From the NCBI RefSeq assembly GCF_002007235.1, contig NZ_MUHW01000017.1, forward strand, positions 31,334 through 95,333: a stretch of DNA of 64,000 nucleotides, written 5' to 3'. Below the pieces are notes generated by a model that saw nothing but the letters and a program-made list of their open reading frames with translations, was not told the origin of the DNA and did no database searches. The first letter of the stretch is position 1. Each line of letters starts with the position of its first letter. The stretch comes from Oribacterium sp. C9 (GTDB taxonomy: Bacteria > Bacillota > Clostridia > Lachnospirales > Lachnospiraceae). Of the stretch, positions 43,612 through 52,914 are shown piece by piece. The translations under genes and the position numbers were made by a program.

Positions 43612-44806
43612 ATTTGTTTTCATCAACAAGGCCATCGTCTTTAATTGATTTCAGATATAATCCGTAGAAAGCATTATTTTTACATACCTTTTCATAGATG
43701 TCATCATTCCATCGAATCTCTTCTTTATGACCGGAGAAGTAAGCAGTATTTAAATCCGCAATGTATTCATATAATTCCGAAGTTCCCGCAGGCAGCCCCT
43801 CCTGAGCTTTTCTGTAAGATACATCCCACATGAACTGTTTCGCTTCTTCATAATGTGGAAAGGATAATGTCTCCGTTCGATAATCCAGTGTATTTCCTTC
43901 TATGTCCAGAACACCGAACTGAAAAGGTGAGACAGAAAGTGCCGATGTTGCCACCTCTGTAAAACCTTTATCACTGGTTTTTATATCCTGAATATGCATA
44001 TGACCACTTAGATTTAAAAGTACCCCATATTCCTCGTACAGGGAACATAAGCGCTCATATCCACCCATTACAAATCCGTCTATAAAAATACTGTTATGGG
44101 CAAGGACATTTTGATGACTGACTGCAATCACCTTTTTACCGGATTTCTTTGCGGCCGATAACTGTGCTTTTACCCAGTCAAAGGTCTCCTCCGTAAGCTT
44201 CCCAGGAGACTTTTCAGTGTTCACATCAACCATCAGAAGCAGATATTCAGGACCTAGCTCATAGGTATAGCTAAGAGAATTCTCGTCTCTATCCAAGGCC
44301 CTGTCATATCCGAAGCTATGATAGGCTTCCAGAAAACCATCGGCATCTATGCTTTCAACCAGAGTATAGCCATCACCGCTGAAGGAAGCTGCCGTTTTAG
44401 AATACAGGTCGTGATTTCCGGGAATTACAAGTATCTGGATCCCGGCATCAGATATTTTCCTGAGTTTTTCTGTTAATTTCTCATGACTTTCCCTGGCACC
44501 ATTGAAACTAATGTCTCCGGAAAGTATCACTGCATCAGGTTTTGAGACAATCATCCGGTCAACAAAAGCATCTGTTATTTCCTCTATATATTGCATTGCC
44601 TTTCCGTCAGCGGATTCTATAAGACCGGTAAAGAACGCTCCATTGTCTGTCAGCTCCGGTGAAATGTAATGAATATCCGAAGCTATATAAATTGTCATTT
44701 TATCTATAGCGGGCTGAACAGTCTTTTTTGTTTTTTGATATATAGAACAGCCACTAAGCACCGACAGTAATACTGCGATACCTATATAAATCGTCTTTTT
44801 ATTCAT
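43601..44806 (-). CDS. Lipoprotein metallophosphoesterase (calcineurin-like)
   Basis: A 401-residue surface phosphoesterase. The lipoprotein signal ends at VLSGC (Cys20). Metallophosphatase motifs: ASDIHY, LSGDISFNGA, PGNHDLY, VSHQN and SGHMHIQ. The N-terminal region after the catalytic core continues into a C-terminal domain of about 110 residues. The substrate is unknown. The ribosome binding site is AAGAAGG. It is upstream of no gene on its strand and lies 41 bp downstream of a LysR gene, which may be co-transcribed. Confidence 0.88.
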   Translation of the reverse strand: MNKKTIYIGIAVLLSVLSGCSIYQKTKKTVQPAIDKMTIYIASDIHYISPELTDNGAFFTGLIESADGKAMQYIEEITDAFVDRMIVSKPDAVILSGDISFNGARESHEKLTEKLRKISDAGIQILVIPGNHDLYSKTAASFSGDGYTLVESIDADGFLEAYHSFGYDRALDRDENSLSYTYELGPEYLLLMVDVNTEKSPGKLTEETFDWVKAQLSAAKKSGKKVIAVSHQNVLAHNSIFIDGFVMGGYERLCSLYEEYGVLLNLSGHMHIQDIKTSDKGFTEVATSALSVSPFQFGVLDIEGNTLDYRTETLSFPHYEEAKQFMWDVSYRKAQEGLPAGTSELYEYIADLNTAYFSGHKEEIRWNDDIYEKVCKNNAFYGLYLKSIKDDGLVDENKFTF

Positions 44807-44847
44807 ATATCAACCTTCTTTATACACATATAAAGTTATTTGTTAAA

Positions 44848-45753
44848 TTATACATCATCAGCAGTTACGATTATATCTATAAGATCTCTCATGGAATCAG
44901 ACATGGCCAGATCAGAACGGTAAACCAGCTGTATGGTTTCGTCTATGGGGTTCGATTCTTTAATGGACAAATACTGAAGAGAACTGTCTACTAAATCGTA
45001 GGATAGAGTAATGGCGATGCCGAAACCGGATCTTACAGCTTCAAAAAGACTTCTTATGTCACTTACTTCCATGGCCAGATGGGCGTCGGGAATATACTGA
45101 TTCATAAGTTTGTCGGCATAGGAACCGGAATGAGTGGTTGGAGATGTAGATACAAAGGTCTCGTTTTTACAATCAAGTAAAGATATTACAGGAAACGGAT
45201 ACTCATCCATAACCTGTGCCTTTTTCAGAAGATGCGAATCACCGGGTACAAGCAGTGAAAGGAAACAGTGTTTGATGGGGATAAACTTGTATCCCGGAGT
45301 TATGTCGATATTTGTAACCAGAGCAAGATCCAGAAGACCGTTATCAAGGTACATTTTAAGATGCCGGCTGGTATCTGCTTTATTCTTCAGAGTGATCTCA
45401 GGGTGATTCTTTATAAATTCCGGAAAGACGTGGGTATAAAGAAACTGCTCGCGTCCCATTCCAAAACCGAAACGTATTTCTTTCTGTCTGGAATCCGCTT
45501 TTTTCCTAAGATTATTCATAAGTTCGTGATCCAGCTTCATGATCACACGACCCGTTTCCACATATTCTCTTCCGGCATCAGTGAGTAGAAATTTGTGCCC
45601 TGAACGAAGGAAAAGCTGTATTCCCAGTTCAGACTCAGCGCGCTGCAGGAATTTGGTCAAAGCGGACTGAGTGATATATAGGGCTGCAGCAGCCTTGGTA
45701 ATGCTCTGGTGTTCCGCTATAGTGATGATATATTCGTAATCTCTTATATTCAT
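44848..45753 (-). CDS. LysR-family transcriptional regulator
   Basis: A 301-residue LysR regulator with an N-terminal helix-turn-helix (MNIRDYEYIITIAEHQSITK, then AAAALYITQSALTKFLQ) and a LysR substrate-binding domain. It is divergent from an SLC13-type permease, with a palindrome in the shared promoter region, so it probably controls the permease and the esterase behind it. The ribosome binding site is CCGGAG. Confidence 0.9.
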   Translation of the reverse strand: MNIRDYEYIITIAEHQSITKAAAALYITQSALTKFLQRAESELGIQLFLRSGHKFLLTDAGREYVETGRVIMKLDHELMNNLRKKADSRQKEIRFGFGMGREQFLYTHVFPEFIKNHPEITLKNKADTSRHLKMYLDNGLLDLALVTNIDITPGYKFIPIKHCFLSLLVPGDSHLLKKAQVMDEYPFPVISLLDCKNETFVSTSPTTHSGSYADKLMNQYIPDAHLAMEVSDIRSLFEAVRSGFGIAITLSYDLVDSSLQYLSIKESNPIDETIQLVYRSDLAMSDSMRDLIDIIVTADDV

Positions 45754-45765
45754 AGTATTCTCCGG

Positions 45766-45890
45766 TCTTATTTCTGAAAAACATTACATAATGTAATTAT
45801 AACATGAATATTATGCGTTTGTGTAATATTTATTCCGAGGGTATAGTATCAGACAGATGATAGGTATCCGGAGACTTGTCAGAAATAAGA
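45766..45890. promoter_or_regulatory. Divergent promoter region with a 12-bp shared leader element
   Basis: TCTTATTTCTGA (45766-45777) and TCAGAAATAAGA (45879-45890) are perfect inverted copies. Read as RNA, both the LysR and the permease transcript carry the same TCAGAAATAAGA directly before the ribosome binding site. Between them lies the palindrome ATTACATAATGTAAT (45783-45797), a likely LysR site. Confidence 0.55.
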
Positions 45891-45905
45891 AGGAGGGACT
45901 TTTGA

Positions 45906-47195
45906 ATGAGTCTTTTGACGATTTGTTTCATAATATTTGTACTTACCATCATAGGATATTGCAGCGGTAAGTACAGTCTTGCGGTTTTTGCATTAACATC
46001 TATGATGCTGATGATGCTGACAGGATGTCTGCCGCCTGACAAAACACTGGGATACTTTTCAAATTCAAATGTTATCATGGTCGGAGGTATGTGTGTAGTT
46101 GCAGCCGGATTCAATAAAACTCAGTTCTGCGTTAATCTGGCAAAAAAGATATCGGGACTTTCAAAGGGTAATGCCATAAAGATGGTGATGGGATATGTGC
46201 TTATCGGAGTGATCCTTTCCCAGTTCATCCAAAGCCCGGTCGTAGTTCTTTCTATAGTAGCACCTATGCTCATAGCAACAGCTGAAGAGTTAGGACTTAC
46301 ACCTACAAAGGTCATTTTCCCTGTAGGTATAGCGATAATTGCGACCTGCTGTGTTCTTCCTGTTGGTGCAGGAGCAACGATAGCAGCTGAGCTGAACGGA
46401 TATCTCGAATCATACGGCTACATGGATTATACCGTAGGCCTTCTCGATCCTATGAAAGCCAGACTGCCGATGCTCCTTTTCTCAGTAATTTACTTTGGCC
46501 TTTTCTGTGTAAAGGGATTACCTATGGAACCAAGTGTTTCAACTCAGGATATGACCCTTAAGAAGATCGGTGAGTCAACACTTACAAAGTTTCAGGAGTA
46601 TGCATCCATCGTCATTTTCTTTGGAGATGCTCTGGCACTTATGTTCAGTAAACAGCTTGGTCTTGACAGCTGGAGCATAACAGTTATCGGTGCGCTTCTT
46701 ATGGTGCTTTGCAATGTTTTGAAGCCTGCAGAGGCTGGCAAGGCACTTCCGCTTCGAATCCTTTTCCTTATAGTCGGTTCCAATGCCATCGCCGGAGCAC
46801 TCAGTGCAACAGGCGCAGGTGATTTCATCGGTAATGTCATTTCCGGTTTTGTAGGAAGCTTCGGAAACAGCAATTATCTTCTGGGGTTCATTTTCTTCGT
46901 ATGTCCTTTCATACTTACCCAGTTCATGTCAAACAGAGGAACGATGCTTATTTTTCATCCTATCGCCATAGCAACATGTGCTGCCATGGGCGGAAATCCG
47001 GTAGGTCTCATGATCCTTATTCAGGCTGCCTGCCTTACAGCATTTATGACGCCAATGTCTACATCAGCTACACCTTATATCATGGGTCTCGGTGGATATG
47101 ATGTGCCGTTCATGATCAAGCATGGAGCTCTGTTCGCAGTAGTCGGATGTATCATTTCAGTTTTCTGGACGATGACTATTTTCCCGGTACTGTAA
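45906..47195 (+). CDS. SLC13-type (divalent anion/Na+) symporter family permease
   Basis: A 429-residue integral membrane protein with about eleven hydrophobic segments. The pattern of an early GYFSNSNVIMVGGMCVVAAG segment, LSQFIQSPVVVLSIVAPML, and a second half with SNAIAGALSATGAGDFIG fits the SLC13/DASS (ion transporter) superfamily, which moves dicarboxylates, citrate or sulfate. The substrate is unknown. It is divergent from a LysR gene and 62 bp upstream of a carboxylesterase, which suggests uptake of an ester or organic acid that the esterase handles. The start follows AAGGAGGG. Confidence 0.82.
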   Translation: MSLLTICFIIFVLTIIGYCSGKYSLAVFALTSMMLMMLTGCLPPDKTLGYFSNSNVIMVGGMCVVAAGFNKTQFCVNLAKKISGLSKGNAIKMVMGYVLIGVILSQFIQSPVVVLSIVAPMLIATAEELGLTPTKVIFPVGIAIIATCCVLPVGAGATIAAELNGYLESYGYMDYTVGLLDPMKARLPMLLFSVIYFGLFCVKGLPMEPSVSTQDMTLKKIGESTLTKFQEYASIVIFFGDALALMFSKQLGLDSWSITVIGALLMVLCNVLKPAEAGKALPLRILFLIVGSNAIAGALSATGAGDFIGNVISGFVGSFGNSNYLLGFIFFVCPFILTQFMSNRGTMLIFHPIAIATCAAMGGNPVGLMILIQAACLTAFMTPMSTSATPYIMGLGGYDVPFMIKHGALFAVVGCIISVFWTMTIFPVL

Positions 47196-47257
47196 AAGAG
47201 GAGCTGTGGTAGCGCGGATTTTGATTAAGTGATGATTTGTATGTTGAGGAGAAGAAA

Positions 47258-48178
47258 TTGGAAAATAACGAAGCATTGAACAAAGTAAGAGAAAACGCTC
47301 ACGGACTGGAACCGGATGAGAAAATCATAAAGGCATTCCCTGTGAAAAGAGAATATGAAAGATTTATCGAACGTGAGGGTAAGGAACCTGTCAGGGTTCA
47401 TATTTTCGAACCGGAGGGAATGGAGTCATATGGTCCTGTGATCATAAAGCTTCATGGAGGCGGATTTGTTAAGCCGTATCGGGGACAGGATGTGAATTAC
47501 GCACATGTTCTGGCATACAATACCGGGTGCCTCGTGATTGATGTTGATTACAGACCTGCGCCTGAAGAGGTTTTTCCTTATGCAATTGAAGAGGGCTACT
47601 CGGTAGTGAAGTATGTGTACGAGCATGCTGAGGAGTTTGACATTGACCCTGAAAAAATCATTCTCAGCGGTGAGAGTGCGGGAGCCAATATGGCGACAGT
47701 CATCACTATCATGAATCATGAGAAGGAAAGAATGGGTGAAAAACCTGATTTCAAAATCGCAAGGACCTGTCTGGCATATCCGCCATTAGACCTTGCTACT
47801 GATCCTATAGCCAAGCTTGGACCGAATGCAGCGCCTGAAGCTATCGAGCTTCAAAAGCGTGGAGTTATGTATAACGAATGGTATGCAGGCGGCAGAGATA
47901 AGACTGATTGGAGGATCTCTCCGATCTTTGCAACAGAAGAACAGCTTCAGGGACTTAATCCTTTCCTGATATGTACAGGTGAAACAGACAGTCTTGCAGA
48001 AGAAGGTGAAAGATTTGCATATATGCTTATTCGCGCCGGAGTTTCAGTAACCTGTAAGAGACTTTTGGGAACAAGGCACGGTTTTCTTACACGCCGTGTA
48101 GGCGGATTCGCTGATGCAGAGAAGCTGTATTTTGATATCGTTGAAGAAGTCAAGAATCCAAAGAACTGGAAGTACTGA
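47258..48178 (+). CDS. Alpha/beta hydrolase, HSL-type esterase (fold-3)
   Basis: A 306-residue esterase of the hormone-sensitive-lipase family. The oxyanion motif is KLHGGGFV, the nucleophile elbow GESAGAN, and the catalytic histidine is in GTRHGF near the C-terminus. The start is probably TTG at 47258, seven bases after GAGGAG; no ATG fits. It lies behind the SLC13-type permease and should be cytoplasmic. The substrate is likely a short-chain ester. Confidence 0.85.
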   Translation: MENNEALNKVRENAHGLEPDEKIIKAFPVKREYERFIEREGKEPVRVHIFEPEGMESYGPVIIKLHGGGFVKPYRGQDVNYAHVLAYNTGCLVIDVDYRPAPEEVFPYAIEEGYSVVKYVYEHAEEFDIDPEKIILSGESAGANMATVITIMNHEKERMGEKPDFKIARTCLAYPPLDLATDPIAKLGPNAAPEAIELQKRGVMYNEWYAGGRDKTDWRISPIFATEEQLQGLNPFLICTGETDSLAEEGERFAYMLIRAGVSVTCKRLLGTRHGFLTRRVGGFADAEKLYFDIVEEVKNPKNWKY

Positions 48179-48249
48179 AGCTGAAAAATCCAGAGTTAAG
48201 TTCGGGAGCATTTCCCCCTTTGTAATCCCGGATATAGTTGGAAATAGAA

Positions 48250-48293
48250 ACAGACCTGAGTGTAAAATGTCAGATACACTCAGGTCTGTTTTT
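48250..48293 (+). terminator. Terminator after the HSL-type esterase
   Basis: CAGACCTGAGTGT (48251-48263) pairs with ACACTCAGGTCTG (48276-48288) and is followed by five T residues. Strong intrinsic terminator. Confidence 0.92.
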
Positions 48294-48402
48294 AAATTTG
48301 AAAAGAATCCGGAAGCTATTATTTGAATGCAGAACGTCAGTCAAACCTTAATTATGCATCTATTTATTCTATATCTTCACGTATATCAGATTGACGACGT
48401 GC

Positions 48403-48442
48403 AAAACAAATGTTTGCGTAAACGTTTGTTTTGTGATATGAT
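48403..48442 (+). promoter_or_regulatory. Promoter with overlapping palindromic operator for the Y-family polymerase
   Basis: TTGCGT (48414-48419), a 17-bp spacer and TATGAT (48437-48442) form a good promoter. A 30-bp imperfect palindrome (arms AAAACAAATGTTTGC, 48403-48417, and GTAAACGTTTGTTTT, 48418-48432; 13 of 15 positions pair) covers the -35 box and spacer. Binding of a repressor there, for instance a LexA-type protein, would block transcription. It does not match the usual GAAC-N4-GTTC LexA box. Confidence 0.65.
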
Positions 48443-48481
48443 TCGCATATAGTAATTTTGTGTGCTTTAACGGAGGCTGTT

Positions 48482-50053
48482 ATGGATGATACTCAAAATA
48501 ACAGATGCTATATGTGTATAGACCTCAAGTCTTTTTATGCTTCTGTGGAGTGCTATGAAAGAGATCTTGATCCGTTGACTACGAATCTGGTAGTAGCGGA
48601 TGTCAGCAGAACAGAAAAGACTATATGTCTTGCAGTGACACCTTCCCTAAAAGCTTATGGGATACCGGGACGTGCCAGACTTTTTCAGGTCATAGAAAAA
48701 GTGAAAACGATCAATGCTGAACGTCAAAAAAAGATAAACGGTCAGAAATTTTCCGGAAAATCCTGTGATGCAAACAAGTTGAAGGAGGATCCTTTTTTGG
48801 AACTCGATTATATTTCAGCTACTCCACATATGGCCCAATACATAAAGTACAGTACTAAAATCTATGACATATATCTAAAGTATGTTGCACCGGAGGATAT
48901 ACATGTGTATTCCATAGACGAGGTCTTTATGGATGTCACAGCGTATCTGAGAACTTACGCACAAAATCAGAAACTGGATACATGGAGTCGGGCTGCTGTG
49001 GCTGAAAGGATGGCGTCTGATATGATTCATGAAATTATCCGGCTTACAGGTATAACTGCAACGGCAGGTATCGGTACAAACATGTATCTTGCAAAGATTG
49101 CCATGGATATAGTAGCCAAGCATATTCCGGCGAACAAGGACGGAGTACGTATTGCCATGATAGATGAAAGAAGCTACAGACAGCTGCTCTGGAATCACAG
49201 ACCTCTTACCGATTTTTGGAGAGTCGGAGTAGGATATGCAAGAAAGCTTGAGAGTCTCGGTCTTTATACCATGGGTGATGTTGCCAGATGTTCACTGGAC
49301 AACGAGGAACTTTTATATAAAAACTTCGGCATAAATGCGGAACTTCTCATTGATCATGTATGGGGATATGAGCCCTGCAGGATGCAGGACGTGAAAGCAT
49401 ATAAACCTGAAAACAGCAGTATGGGGTCGGGACAGGTACTTCACTGTGCTTATAATTATGAAAAAAGCCGTCTGATAATAAAGGAGATGGCAGATCAGTT
49501 ATCACTTGATCTGGTTGCGAAACATCTCGTGACAGATCAGTTGGTGATTACCATAGGATATGATATAGAGAATCTAACTGACCCTCAGATAAGTAAACTG
49601 TATCATGGACCGGTTGTTGTAGATTATCTGGGAAGGAGAGTTCCGAAACATGCGCATGGAACCATATCTCTTCAGGGGATGACTTCTTCAACGAGGTTAA
49701 TTACCGGAGCTGCGGTCAAGCTATTTGAGCAGATAGTGAATCCGGATCTTTTGGTTAGAAGACTTAATATAGTTGCAGGAAGAGTTAAAGATGAAAAAGA
49801 CGAGGACAGGACCATAAAGTTCGGTAACATGGAGGGTTCATGGGAGCAGATGGACCTTTTTTCCGACTATGAAAAAATCGAAAAAGAACGAAAAGAGATA
49901 AAGAGGGTCAAAAAAAGAGATCGCCGACTGCAGGAGGCGGCGCTGACGATCAAGCAGAAATTCGGGAAAAATGCTGTCATTAAAGGTATGAATATGTTAG
50001 ACGGTGCAACCATGAAGAGTAGGAACGAACAGATCGGAGGCCATAAAGCTTAG
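48482..50053 (+). CDS. Y-family DNA polymerase (UmuC/ImpB type)
   Basis: A 523-residue translesion DNA polymerase. The palm motifs are MCIDLKSFYASVEC (first metal Asp and steric-gate aromatic) and YSIDEVFMDVT (catalytic Asp-Glu). A helix-hairpin-helix follows (FWRVGVGYARKLESLGL), then the little finger domain. Compared with dinB (about 350 residues) it is long, as in the UmuC-like/UvrX group of Firmicutes. It should copy past DNA damage. The ATG at 48482 follows GGAGG; an upstream in-frame ATG is unsupported. A YolD-like gene follows, as in Bacillus SOS loci. Confidence 0.9.
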   Translation: MDDTQNNRCYMCIDLKSFYASVECYERDLDPLTTNLVVADVSRTEKTICLAVTPSLKAYGIPGRARLFQVIEKVKTINAERQKKINGQKFSGKSCDANKLKEDPFLELDYISATPHMAQYIKYSTKIYDIYLKYVAPEDIHVYSIDEVFMDVTAYLRTYAQNQKLDTWSRAAVAERMASDMIHEIIRLTGITATAGIGTNMYLAKIAMDIVAKHIPANKDGVRIAMIDERSYRQLLWNHRPLTDFWRVGVGYARKLESLGLYTMGDVARCSLDNEELLYKNFGINAELLIDHVWGYEPCRMQDVKAYKPENSSMGSGQVLHCAYNYEKSRLIIKEMADQLSLDLVAKHLVTDQLVITIGYDIENLTDPQISKLYHGPVVVDYLGRRVPKHAHGTISLQGMTSSTRLITGAAVKLFEQIVNPDLLVRRLNIVAGRVKDEKDEDRTIKFGNMEGSWEQMDLFSDYEKIEKERKEIKRVKKRDRRLQEAALTIKQKFGKNAVIKGMNMLDGATMKSRNEQIGGHKA

Positions 50054-50078
50054 TATGATACTTCAGAAAGGTATAAAA

Positions 50079-50564
50079 ATGAACGATAAGCCGGAATGGC
50101 ATAATGTACATGGAATAAAAGATCATGAATTGTATGGCTTAAATTTAGATGTGATGACGAAGTACGGAGACATCATAAATTTACAGCATCCTGAATCACT
50201 TAAGCATAAGAGGATGTCTCTTTATAACAGAGCAGCCCAGTTTGCACCGTTTGCAGCATTAACAGGCTATGAAGAAGCAATCATAGAGACCGGAAGACTC
50301 GTATCGGAGAAGATGATTCTAAGTGAAACTCAAAAGGAACATTTGGATTGGCAATTACAGGAGTTGAAAGACCGGCTACCGGAAAAGGAAGTCTGCATCA
50401 CCTGGTTTAAAAAAGATGAAAAAAAACCCGGAGGTGAATATGTATCCACCAAGGGATACGTGAAGAAGATCTATGCCATAGAAAGAAGGGTCATCATGAC
50501 AGACGGGCAGAAAATAGATATGGACGATATATACGAGATAGAATTGTCACGCTTGTATGATTAA
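50079..50564 (+). CDS. YolD-like protein
   Basis: A 161-residue protein with the YolD signature NRAAQFAPFAALTGYEE (near residue 58). YolD-like proteins accompany Y-family polymerases in Firmicutes, often in one operon, and are thought to regulate or assist them. Here the gene starts 25 bp after the polymerase stop, with AAAGG as ribosome binding site. The C-terminal 70 residues form a small beta-rich domain. Confidence 0.88.
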   Translation: MNDKPEWHNVHGIKDHELYGLNLDVMTKYGDIINLQHPESLKHKRMSLYNRAAQFAPFAALTGYEEAIIETGRLVSEKMILSETQKEHLDWQLQELKDRLPEKEVCITWFKKDEKKPGGEYVSTKGYVKKIYAIERRVIMTDGQKIDMDDIYEIELSRLYD

Positions 50565-50697
50565 TTGGGTATATGTCGTATGACCGGCAGAACCGATTGA
50601 GTAAATTATAATAGACATAATGTTCATCTCACATTAAAATGTTTCGATATGACTTTGTTGTAGAATAAAGGAAAAATGTAGAAACAGGACATGAATA

Positions 50698-52029
50698 ATG
50701 GAAAGTAATAATAAAAGTTTAGCAGAAAGCGTAACAACACTGGCGCCAAACGGATGGGCTCTTATGCCTATAGTGATATTTCTGGTGCTGTATCTTGGAA
50801 ACGGCATATTCTTTGAATGTATCAGACCGATTGAAGGCAAAATGGGATTTTATATCATATCGGTCGTAGTTGCCTTCGGTATCGCATTGATTGCAGCATT
50901 CCTTCAAAACAGAAAACTGTCATTTGATGAAAAGATACATCTGTGTGCTCAGGGAATAGGTGATGATAATATCACTATAATGTTGTTTATTTTCCTGCTT
51001 TCAGGAGCATTCAGCGGAATAGCAGGAGCAGCGGGTGGCGCAGTCAGTACCGCCAACATGCTCTTAAATATCATTCCACCCAGATTTGCGGAGATAGGAC
51101 TTTTTATAATCGCATGTCTCATATCCATGGCAATGGGAACCAGTGTAGGAACGATCACCGTGCTTGTCCCTATAGCAACGACAGTCGCTCAGAATGGAGA
51201 TCTTTCCCTGCCTATGTGTGTGGGTACCGTAGTCGGAGGTGCTATGTTCGGAGATAATCTCTCCTTCATATCGGATACCACCATAGCTGCTACAAAAACT
51301 CAGGGAGTTCAAATGGCAGATAAGTTCCGTACCAATATACAAATAGCGCTGCCTTCGGCGATACTGACTGTGCTGGTGATTCTTTTCCTGTCCATGAACA
51401 GCGAAGCTGCGATCATGGGTGATTTTGAATATAATCCTATGCTCGCAGCACCATATTTTGCTGTGCTTATACTGGCACTCTTTGGGGTTAATGTTTTTGC
51501 TGTTCTGATGATAGGCATTGTACTTTATCTTATTACAGGAATGATGATTGGTTCACTTGACTATGTCAGTGCATTTTCTTCTATTGGAAGCGGAACAGCA
51601 GGTATGTTTGAAACCATGATAGTAACGGTGCTTGTATCATCAATATCAGCACTGATGAAAGCAGGAGGAGGATTTGCGGCAATCCTCGATTTCATTAAAA
51701 AACGTGCGACCGGGAAAAAAGGCGGTATGGCAGGTATCGGTCTTTTGACAGCATTTCTTGATATTGCGACTGCAAATAACACAGTTGCAATAGTCATAGC
51801 TGCTCCGATAGCTAAAGAAATAAGCGATGAGTACGGTGTATCCGGCAGAGATACAGCATCTCTTCTGGATACATGTTCCTGTATAGCGCAGGGCATAATT
51901 CCCTATGGAGCACAGCTTCTGATAGCTTCTTCTCTCTCGGGAATAAGCAGTGTGGAGATCATTCCATGGCTTTTCTATCCCTTCATACTTTTGATATTTG
52001 TTGTATTATCAGTCATAAGGGCAAAATAA
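50698..52029 (+). CDS. NhaC-family Na+/H+ antiporter
   Basis: A 443-residue integral membrane protein with about eleven helices. NhaC-family features are GTSVGTITVLVPIA, GGAMFGDNLSFISDTTIAAT, and the late TANNTVAIVIAAPIAKEI. It exchanges Na+ for H+, or a related organic substrate such as malate/lactate in NhaC paralogues. The start follows CAGGA. It stands alone, followed by a terminator. Confidence 0.88.
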   Translation: MESNNKSLAESVTTLAPNGWALMPIVIFLVLYLGNGIFFECIRPIEGKMGFYIISVVVAFGIALIAAFLQNRKLSFDEKIHLCAQGIGDDNITIMLFIFLLSGAFSGIAGAAGGAVSTANMLLNIIPPRFAEIGLFIIACLISMAMGTSVGTITVLVPIATTVAQNGDLSLPMCVGTVVGGAMFGDNLSFISDTTIAATKTQGVQMADKFRTNIQIALPSAILTVLVILFLSMNSEAAIMGDFEYNPMLAAPYFAVLILALFGVNVFAVLMIGIVLYLITGMMIGSLDYVSAFSSIGSGTAGMFETMIVTVLVSSISALMKAGGGFAAILDFIKKRATGKKGGMAGIGLLTAFLDIATANNTVAIVIAAPIAKEISDEYGVSGRDTASLLDTCSCIAQGIIPYGAQLLIASSLSGISSVEIIPWLFYPFILLIFVVLSVIRAK

Positions 52030-52051
52030 AAAGCAGTTGAATATATGGATA

Positions 52052-52095
52052 AAGGACGTGAAACCCGAATATGTCAGGTTACACGTTCTTTTTAT
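52052..52095 (+). terminator. Terminator after the NhaC-family gene
   Basis: GGACGTGAAACC (near 52054) pairs with GGTTACACGTTC (near 52077-52088) with two mismatches, followed by TTTTTA. The next 180 bp up to the HAD gene show no gene. Confidence 0.7.
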
Positions 52096-52275
52096 TTTTA
52101 TAAAGATTATAATAGAACTGTCGATATAAAAGGTGTTGGAACATGCTTTATGTGATGTAAAGATTTTGCGACCGGAGATTCACGATTTGGCGATATCACA
52201 ATGATCATTTTAGCTATTAATCAGGATGAAATGGCTAAGAATATGGATGACAACGTGGTCATAGGATAAAAGGAT

Positions 52276-52911
52276 ATGAATGTATATGATTTTGACGGTA
52301 CAATTTTTTATTCGGATTGCTCGATAGGTTTTGCATTCTGGTGCATGAAAGTCCATCCAAAGCTGTGGTTCACCTTTTTTCCGGGCATGATCTGGAGCTT
52401 TATAAAGTATAAAGCAGGAGTGATTCCGAATTATCGGTTACAGCGCAATTTGTTCAGTTATCTGACAATGATAGATGATTATGATATACAGATCGAGCGA
52501 TACTGGGATAAGTACGAGAAAAGGATTTCAGCATGGTATCTGGCGCAGAAAAGACCTGACGATCTTATCATCAGTGCATCTCCGGAATGTATCATCGGGC
52601 CCATAGCTAAAAGACTTGGTGTAAAATATATAGCAACGAAATATGACCGCGAATTTGGTGTTTTCCTGAATAATCTGATGTATGCAAAGGAAAAGGCGAG
52701 ATACATCTTTGATCATGGATTTCCTGTGATAGATAATTTCTATTCAGATTCTCTTGCGGATACGCCCCTTGCTCTATGTGCGGAAAAAGCCTATTTCGTA
52801 AAAGACAAGGCAACTACTGTGGTGGACTGGCCGGATTTAGATGGTGAGACTATGGGAATAGTAAAAGAGAAAATCGATACAGGCTGGAACATTCACCTTA
52901 AAGAGGACTGA
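52276..52911 (+). CDS. HAD-superfamily IB phosphatase
   Basis: A 211-residue HAD hydrolase. Motif I is DFDGT with nucleophile Asp5 and Asp7; motif II is the serine in IISASPE; motif III lysine in ATKYD; motif IV is NFYSDSLADTPL. The helical cap and the aromatic stretch WFTFFPGMIW fit the IB group (SerB/PSPase-like, including lipid-phosphate phosphatases of this type). The substrate is unknown. It overlaps closely with the FGGY kinase (three bases apart). Confidence 0.88.
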   Translation: MNVYDFDGTIFYSDCSIGFAFWCMKVHPKLWFTFFPGMIWSFIKYKAGVIPNYRLQRNLFSYLTMIDDYDIQIERYWDKYEKRISAWYLAQKRPDDLIISASPECIIGPIAKRLGVKYIATKYDREFGVFLNNLMYAKEKARYIFDHGFPVIDNFYSDSLADTPLALCAEKAYFVKDKATTVVDWPDLDGETMGIVKEKIDTGWNIHLKED

Positions 52912-52914
52912 TAA

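Noticed and set aside
52096..52275. Possible short coding remnant before the HAD gene
   Set aside because: A stretch near 52155-52269 can be read as about 38 codons, but has no start signal and I recognise no domain.
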